Source of the DNA: Dietzia timorensis
GTDB lineage: Bacteria > Actinomycetota > Actinomycetes > Mycobacteriales > Mycobacteriaceae
Length of the DNA: 26,156 bases
Reading direction: 5' to 3'
Assembly (NCBI RefSeq): GCF_020742175.1
Contig: NZ_DYXM01000064.1
Location: 1 to 26,156, forward strand
The stretch's first letter is position 1; each line of letters starts with the position of its first letter. Below the pieces are notes generated by a model, which ran no database searches, was not told where the DNA came from, and worked only from the letters and a program-made list of their open reading frames with translations. Position numbers and translations under genes: made by a program. Shown here one piece after another: positions 21,666 through 26,156 of the stretch.

Positions 21666-21671
21666 ATTATT
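21666..21671 (-). promoter_or_regulatory. Probable gpm -10 box (AATAAT in TAATAAT)
   Basis: AATAAT on the minus strand (in TAATAATGGGCGCATG) is followed by 6 nt and the ATG. It supports a leaderless gpm transcript independent of mshA-ybjN. Confidence 0.45.
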
Positions 21672-21715
21672 ACCCATCGCACGCGCGGCGCCGGGCAAAC
21701 CCCGGAACAACCCGC

Positions 21716-22435
21716 CTATGACGTCGGAGCCGCCGAGCCGCCATCGCCGCCGGAGCCCTCGCCGGCCTCCGCCTCGGCCGCCTTCGCCGCATCCGCCTTC
21801 GCGCGGTCGGCCGGAGTCTCCCCCGGCAGCAGCTTGCCGCTCGAGTTCTCCTCGGGCATCCCATCGACGCCGGGCTGCTCGAGATCGGAGGTCAGGTGCC
21901 GGAAGGCGTAGAGGTTCACCAGCGGCTCGCCGTTTTTCACCCGCCACGACCATTCGCGGCGGATCGAGGTGTGGAATCCGATCTCGAGCAACTTGTTGAA
22001 GTCGAAGTCCGCGGTCTCGAGGATCGAGCCGAGCACCCGGTCGAGTTCGTCGTCGCTGACTGCGGCCGCCGGAATCCACCCGACGAGGTAGATGTCCCCG
22101 GTGTTGTCGATCGTGTACGACACCGAGTAAAGGTGCTGGTTCCGGCGCAAGAGGTAGTCGTAGATCTTGAGGAAATCCTCGTCCGGCTTGCGGCAGATAA
22201 ACGACTCGATGCGCACGGTGTCCTGGCGAACATGCAGGTGGACCGCGGTCTTCAGTCGCTTCTCGCCAGGCAGGTTGACGACGAACGTCCGCCCGTCGAG
22301 CAGATGCGATTCGATCTCGCGGTCGACGAGGAACGCCTCGATCGTGCGCAGCACCTCGGCGTTCGGAGCGCCCTTGCCGTTGTCGGGTCCGGCCGCTTCG
22401 GGGCCGGCAGAGTCGGGTCCAGCAGAGTCGGTCAT
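21716..22435 (-). CDS. YbjN domain protein (type III secretion chaperone-like fold)
   Basis: A 239-residue protein. The YbjN-like core includes LRTIEAFLVDREIESHLLDG, TAVHLHVRQDTVRIESFICR, FLKIYDYLLRRNQHLYSVSY and the GDIYLVGWIPAAAVSDDELDRVLG helix region. Both ends are low-complexity (N-terminal SAGPDSAGPEAAGP; C-terminal Ala/Glu/Gly-rich). The domain resembles a chaperone-type alpha/beta fold; its function in actinobacteria is unknown. ATG 22435 is chosen because GGAGGA lies 6 nt away; ATG 22441 overlaps the mshA stop by 4 nt but has the ribosome site too close. It is the counterpart of Rv0487, translated right after mshA. Confidence 0.85.
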   Translation of the reverse strand: MTDSAGPDSAGPEAAGPDNGKGAPNAEVLRTIEAFLVDREIESHLLDGRTFVVNLPGEKRLKTAVHLHVRQDTVRIESFICRKPDEDFLKIYDYLLRRNQHLYSVSYTIDNTGDIYLVGWIPAAAVSDDELDRVLGSILETADFDFNKLLEIGFHTSIRREWSWRVKNGEPLVNLYAFRHLTSDLEQPGVDGMPEENSSGKLLPGETPADRAKADAAKAAEAEAGEGSGGDGGSAAPTS

Positions 22436-22437
22436 CG

Positions 22438-23937
22438 TCATTCCTCCTTCGCCGGCGCGGCAGCACCGGATTCGTTGTCGCCAACAGCGGCAGCCGAGCC
22501 GCGGGCCTCCTCGCCCGCGTCCCGGCGCTCGGAGTGTTCGGCCATCGCCTTCGCATACGTCGCGACGAGGTTCTCGGCCGTCGAGGTCCAGCAGAATCCG
22601 CGGGCGCGTTCGGGGGCGCGCAGCGACATCGCGATCCGCCGGGCGTCCGCGTCGAGCAGCGCCCGCAGCTCGCACCCCCACACCGCGACGTCATGCCCAT
22701 CGATGAGCACGCCGGTCTCGCCGTCGGCGACCGCGATCGACAGCCCGCCCACGTTCGCCGCGACCACCGGCGTCCCGCACGCCTGCGCCTCGAGCGCGAC
22801 GAGCCCGAACGACTCCGAGTACGACGGCACCGCGACGACATCGGCAGCGCGGTACACCTCGACGAGGTCCTGTGGCGGGCGCGGCGGCAGGAATGTCACG
22901 AGGTGCGCGACGCCGAGTTCGCGGGCGAGCGAATGTAGATCCATCGCGCCGATCCCGTTGCCCGAATATCCGCCGACTATCACCAGCCGGTACGGCGTGA
23001 TGTGGCTACGCACGAGCTGGCCCCCGCCGTCCTGGTCGGGCTCGGCATCTCCGGCGTCATCCAGCGAATCTTTGACCAGCGCGGCGAACGCGCGCAGCAG
23101 CACGTCCGGCGCCTTGAGCGGTTGGATGCGCCCGACGAAAGCGACGACCTTCGCGCCGTGCGGCAGACCGAGGCGACGGCGCGCGTGCTCGGTGCCGCGC
23201 GGGTCGCCCGGCGAATAGCAGGCGAGGTCGGCGCCGGGCACGATCACGTCGACGCGGCTCGGCGAGGCATCGTAGAAGTGGACGAGGTCGTCGCGCTCGC
23301 GCTCGGTATTAACGACCGTGCGGTCGGTGTTGTCCACCACGTACTGCTCGCCGAGGCGGCGGTAATCCGGCTCCGGCTCGTCCCCCGCGGCGAGGAACGT
23401 GTTCTTGACGGCGGCCAGCGTATGCGCGGTGTGAATGAGCGGAATGTCCCACACCTGCGCGAGCACGGTCGCGGCCTGGCCCGAGAGCCAGTAGTGCGAG
23501 TGCACCACGTCGAACCGCGTCCCATCGGCGGCGACCTGCCGCAGCACCTCGGAGATGAACGGCGCCATCTGCACCGGCAGCTCCTCGCGCCCGAGCGCCT
23601 CGAGCGGCCCGGCGGTGATGTGGTGCAGCCGCACCCCGTCGCCGATCTGCACGACCGGTTCCTGCGTGGCCGACGTCGCTCGCGTGAACACCTCGACCTC
23701 TACACCCGTAGCGGCGAGTGAGCGCGCGGTATTGAGGACGTAGACGTTGAGCCCGCCGGCATCCCCCACGCCCGGCTGCGACAGCGGCGAGGTGTGGAAG
23801 CTGATCACGGCGACGCGCCGCGGCAACGGGCCGGATGGGCGCGCGGCGGATGCCGAGGCGGCCGAGGCCGAACCGCCCTGCCCGCCCGGCTCGTCCGGTC
23901 CGCCCGTGGCGCTACGAATATCGGTGACTACCTGCAT
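22438..23937 (-). CDS. mshA: D-inositol-3-phosphate glycosyltransferase (mycothiol biosynthesis)
   Basis: A 499-residue GT4 glycosyltransferase that joins UDP-GlcNAc and 1L-myo-inositol-1-phosphate in the first step of mycothiol synthesis. Marks: VAVISFHTSPLSQPGVGDAGG near residues 42-62 with the glycine loop, FDVVHSHYWLSG, VAFVGRIQPLKAPDVLL, and the E-x7-E site in YSESFGLVALEAQACGTPVVAANVGG. About 40 Gly/Ala/Ser-rich residues precede the catalytic fold. ATG 23937 is chosen; an in-frame TTG at 23946 is possible. TAGAGT lies 9 nt upstream, with no strong ribosome site. Its end contains the ribosome site of the ybjN-like gene. Confidence 0.93.
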   Translation of the reverse strand: MQVVTDIRSATGGPDEPGGQGGSASAASASAARPSGPLPRRVAVISFHTSPLSQPGVGDAGGLNVYVLNTARSLAATGVEVEVFTRATSATQEPVVQIGDGVRLHHITAGPLEALGREELPVQMAPFISEVLRQVAADGTRFDVVHSHYWLSGQAATVLAQVWDIPLIHTAHTLAAVKNTFLAAGDEPEPDYRRLGEQYVVDNTDRTVVNTERERDDLVHFYDASPSRVDVIVPGADLACYSPGDPRGTEHARRRLGLPHGAKVVAFVGRIQPLKAPDVLLRAFAALVKDSLDDAGDAEPDQDGGGQLVRSHITPYRLVIVGGYSGNGIGAMDLHSLARELGVAHLVTFLPPRPPQDLVEVYRAADVVAVPSYSESFGLVALEAQACGTPVVAANVGGLSIAVADGETGVLIDGHDVAVWGCELRALLDADARRIAMSLRAPERARGFCWTSTAENLVATYAKAMAEHSERRDAGEEARGSAAAVGDNESGAAAPAKEE

Positions 23938-24081
23938 GACACCCAAACTCTACGCCCCGCACCGCATTCCGCGAGCCTTCCTCCGCGTTCCGGGAACGGA
24001 CCCCGCGGTATGACGTCGGAGACCCCGTCCACCCCGGCGGCCCCGCGCACCCCATCAAGCTGAGAATATTTCCCGCCCACA

Positions 24082-24100
24082 CCGCCGTGCGGCGGCTTTT
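24082..24100 (+). terminator. Small hairpin with T-tail on the plus strand
   Basis: CCGCC (24082-24086), loop GTGC, GGCGG (24091-24095), then CTTTT. No plus-strand gene precedes it, so it may end antisense reads from the mshA side or be chance. Confidence 0.25.
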
Positions 24101-24225
24101 CCGGCCGGCAATCCACGCTCGCCCGAGCGCCGAGACCTGCGCCATTCGCGATGCCCCGCGAAGTTGCACGGTGCGTTGTCCGAATCGCGGCAACTTTACG
24201 CGCGTTAAGAAATGGGCAAGTGTTG

Positions 24226-24265
24226 CCGGACCAGGGCGAAGTTTCCCGGACCATTGTCTTACGCT
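24226..24265 (+). promoter_or_regulatory. Direct CCGGACCA repeats and -10-like TACGCT upstream of the lipoprotein gene
   Basis: The 8-bp repeats start at 24226 and 24246, exactly 20 bp (two helical turns) apart, and TACGCT follows at 24260. This could be a regulator-bound promoter. No good -35 is visible. Confidence 0.3.
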
Positions 24266-24361
24266 AGTGGTTCGAAGGATCCGACGGCGGAAGAAGTCTG
24301 TGCCGAGCGAGGGGCTATCTCCGCGCGGCGCGGCGCCGGCGGAAGCGCCGAGGAGGAATGA

Positions 24362-25285
24362 ATGCGTTCGACCATGCTCACAAGCCGGAGCCGCACGAGG
24401 CGCGCACGCGCGCTTGTCGCGCTGCCGGCAGCCGCCGCTCTCACGCTGGCGCTCGCCGCGTGTGGTGCGGACGAAGATGAGCAGGGCGCGGGCGACGGAT
24501 CGTCCGCGGTGGCCGAGGGTTCCGGTGACGGCAACGGCGCGGCAGGCGCCAGCGAAGGCGAGGAGGGCGCCGGGGCGCGCGGCGACGACAACAAGGACAT
24601 CGCCAACTCCTCCCACCAGGTCGACGTAGGCGAGGTCGGCGACGAGAAGGCGCAGCGCGAGGGCAACAATCCGGACGCCGCCGGTTCGCCGGAGGACGCG
24701 GCCGGCCTCGACAACGCCGCGCTCATCCTCACCGAAGCCGACTTCCCGGGCTGGACCTATCAGGGCGTTAACCCGTCGGACGGTGTCGCGGCGGCGCAGC
24801 AGCTCACCGAGGCGATGAAGAACCTCGACGTCGACCCGCCCGAGTGCACCGATGTCGCGGTCGGCTCGCCGGAGATCCCCGAGGGGGCCGCGGCCGCACA
24901 GATCCAGGACCCGGAGACGCAGTCGGTGTACTCCATCATGGTCATGGGCACGGGCGTCGACCGCGGGGCATTCTCCGATCGCTTCCTGCGCTGCCCCGCC
25001 TTCACCCTCACCGGCAATGGTTTGACGATGGAGGCGAAGAATTCCCCCGCCGCGACGCCGCGCATCGACCGCGCGAACGTGCAGGGCTTCAACTCCACGG
25101 CAACCTCGCGGGTCGACGCGCTCGGACAGGAGCAATCGCAGACGCAGACCTTCTACCAGGTCACCACGCGCGGGATCACGTTCCGCGTGAGCGCGCTACA
25201 GATGACGCCGCAACCCGACGACGCCACGATCGCCGCGCTCGGCGACATCGCCGGCCGCCAGGCCGACAAGATCAAGAACGCCTAA
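24362..25285 (+). CDS. Secreted lipoprotein, function unknown
   Basis: A 307-residue protein. A basic start (RSRTRRARA), a hydrophobic stretch and lipobox LALAAC give lipidated Cys34. Residues ~36-110 are an acidic Gly/Ser/Glu/Asp-rich linker. The remaining ~190 residues form a globular domain with NAALILTEADFPGWTYQGV, PPECTD and FLRCPAF (two Cys that could pair), and a final QPDDATIAALGDIAGRQADK helix. It resembles the mycobacterial/corynebacterial extracellular sensor-type lipoproteins, but I do not recognise a named family. GGAGGA lies just before ATG 24362. Convergent with the alpha/beta hydrolase gene (15 bp between stops). Confidence 0.82.
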   Translation: MRSTMLTSRSRTRRARALVALPAAAALTLALAACGADEDEQGAGDGSSAVAEGSGDGNGAAGASEGEEGAGARGDDNKDIANSSHQVDVGEVGDEKAQREGNNPDAAGSPEDAAGLDNAALILTEADFPGWTYQGVNPSDGVAAAQQLTEAMKNLDVDPPECTDVAVGSPEIPEGAAAAQIQDPETQSVYSIMVMGTGVDRGAFSDRFLRCPAFTLTGNGLTMEAKNSPAATPRIDRANVQGFNSTATSRVDALGQEQSQTQTFYQVTTRGITFRVSALQMTPQPDDATIAALGDIAGRQADKIKNA

Positions 25286-25300
25286 CCGGGCTACCCGCCC

Positions 25301-26122
25301 TTACAGCCCCGCGGCGAACGCCTCGAGGTCCGCGACGAACCGGTCCTGCGCCTCGAGGAACGGCGCGTGCGCAACGTCGGGGTACAAGGTGCACTCGACG
25401 CCCAGCGTTTCCGCGTTCGCCTTTCCAGCGCTCGGCAACACGATCCCGTCGCGCTCGCCGTGAATCACCAGCGCCGGCACTCCCGCTGCGGCGAGCGCCT
25501 CGTCGTTGTTCACTCGCCGCGAGAGCAGCGCGCCGCGCACGTGCGGCGCCGTCGCGAGCGAGAGCCCGAACAGCCGCTGCTGTCCCTCGCCCACCTGCTG
25601 CGCGAACATGTCGGCGCCGAAGCTGCCGAGCGCGGCGATTGCGCGCTTCGGGTTCGGATCGACCGAGCCCTTGCCCGCGGCCAGCATCGCGTCACCGACC
25701 GCCCCGCCGGGCGCCCGCGAGATCGACGTCGTCGCCCCGCACAACACGATCCCGCCGATCCGCGACGTCCCCTCGGCCGCCACGAAGTCGCCGACCACGA
25801 TCCCGCCATACGACCAGCCGAGCACGATCGCGCCGGCCCCGTCGCCCACGCCCTCGGCGTCGAGCACCGCGGCCACGTCGTCCGCCCACTGCCGCGAATC
25901 GTCGTAGCCGCAAGCCGGCGCCCCGGAGTTCCCGTGACCGCGCAGATCCATCGCGATCCCCCGGAACGTCCCGGCAAGCCGCCCGAGCAATTCGTCGCCC
26001 CACGCGCGCGACGACTGCGCCCATCCGTGTAGCAACAACAGCGGCCGCGCCGCCTTGTCCCCGCACGTCTGAAACGCGATCGGCGTCCCGTCACTCGAGG
26101 CCACCGAATGGCTTTCACGCAT
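25301..26122 (-). CDS. Alpha/beta-fold hydrolase
   Basis: A 273-residue protein. Oxyanion region PLLLLHGWAQSSRAW, MDLRGHGNSGAPA (family signature), nucleophile elbow VLGWSYGGIVVG with Ser104, Asp225 in HGERDGIVLP and His252 in DVAHAPFLEA form a complete catalytic triad. Small-molecule esterase, haloalkane/haloperoxidase-like or thioesterase activities are all possible; the substrate cannot be named. ATG 26122 starts about 10 residues before the DGTPIAF strand and is preferred; GTG 26146 would add eight residues. The upstream region is cut by the window edge, so the promoter is not visible. Confidence 0.85.
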   Translation of the reverse strand: MRESHSVASSDGTPIAFQTCGDKAARPLLLLHGWAQSSRAWGDELLGRLAGTFRGIAMDLRGHGNSGAPACGYDDSRQWADDVAAVLDAEGVGDGAGAIVLGWSYGGIVVGDFVAAEGTSRIGGIVLCGATTSISRAPGGAVGDAMLAAGKGSVDPNPKRAIAALGSFGADMFAQQVGEGQQRLFGLSLATAPHVRGALLSRRVNNDEALAAAGVPALVIHGERDGIVLPSAGKANAETLGVECTLYPDVAHAPFLEAQDRFVADLEAFAAGL

Positions 26123-26156
26123 GACGCCGGACGCGCCCGTCCCCACCGACTTCTCA

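Larger units (their letters stand above)
23938..24361. other. Control region between mshA and the lipoprotein gene
   Basis: About 420 bases with no credible gene. It holds a palindrome CGTTCC-G-GGAACG at 23986-23998, a hairpin with CTTTT tail at 24082-24100, two direct CCGGACCA repeats 20 bp apart (24226-24233, 24246-24253) and a TACGCT box (24260-24265). The lipoprotein leader would be about 90 nt. mshA would be read from its left edge. Confidence 0.5.

Noticed and set aside
23986..23998. CGTTCCGGGAACG palindrome as a possible LexA box
   Set aside because: Actinobacterial SOS boxes are TCGAAC-N4-GTTCGA; the half-sites and spacing do not match.
1..26156. Search by eye for tRNA or rRNA genes, CRISPR arrays, insertion sequences and prophage genes
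   Set aside because: No cloverleaf with a TTCGA-type arm, no regularly spaced repeats and no transposase, integrase or phage protein motifs were seen.

Overview
The window is high-GC chromosomal DNA from an actinobacterium of the Corynebacteriales/Mycobacteriales. The evidence is a mycothiol glycosyltransferase (MshA), a SenX3-RegX3 pair, a 33-residue bS22-type ribosomal protein next to a BldC/excisionase-type regulator, a CobA-HemD fusion, and gene order that follows the Mycobacterium tuberculosis segment from hemD (Rv0511) back to mshA (Rv0486) in the same relative order, with insertions and losses. The genus cannot be fixed from sequence reading alone; a Dietzia-like or related non-mycobacterial genus is my guess. 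I see no tRNA or rRNA, CRISPR array, insertion sequence or prophage. Most of the window is conserved core chromosome.

Layout. 1-3923 (minus): hemA-hemC-cobA/hemD, the tetrapyrrole operon, with the hemD end cut by the window edge. 3924-4492: a long, comparatively AT-rich gap with no convincing gene but several inverted repeats. 4493-8134: a locally variable block with two small membrane proteins, a nitronate monooxygenase-type flavoprotein and an acyl-CoA synthetase. The last two are divergent around an exact TGTGA-N6-TCACA CRP/GlxR-type site. 8155-9696: a glutaredoxin-like protein, divergent from a HAD-IB phosphatase (SerB1-like) with a long acidic N-terminal extension. 9721-12999 (minus): HTH regulator, bS22, degenerate SDR/epimerase with a histone-like tail, and acyltransferase (Rv0500A-Rv0502 equivalents). 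13277-17034 (minus): Ppx/GppA, a large low-complexity membrane protein, a strong palindromic terminator, then proC. 17069-17968 (plus): a cysteine-rich conserved protein sharing a 34-bp bidirectional promoter region with ppx. 17993-19926 (minus): senX3-regX3 with a 4-nt stop/start overlap, preceded by 11-bp-phased PHO-box-like repeats shared with the divergent gene at 20069. 20801-20877: a perfect 29-bp inverted repeat between convergent genes. 20913-23937 (minus): mshA, ybjN-like gene and gpm. 24362-26122: a lipoprotein gene and a convergent alpha/beta hydrolase.

How it works together. The genes cover haem/sirohaem precursor synthesis, phosphate sensing (SenX3-RegX3, polyphosphate/ppGpp phosphatase), mycothiol synthesis, glycolysis, proline synthesis and lipid handling. 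A recurring local feature is start codons with no Shine-Dalgarno sequence but a TANNNT box 6-8 nt upstream (5435, 6464, 17034, 19926, 20069, 21659, possibly 4493), which suggests leaderless transcripts. I found no clear new multi-gene system. The most interesting items are regulatory or structural: the PHO-like array, the CRP site, the 29-bp inverted repeat, the shared -10 at ppx and the structured hemA-upstream gap. Some protein oddities also stand out: the PAKK-rich tail on the epimerase, the cysteine-rich Rv0495c-like protein and the HAD extension.
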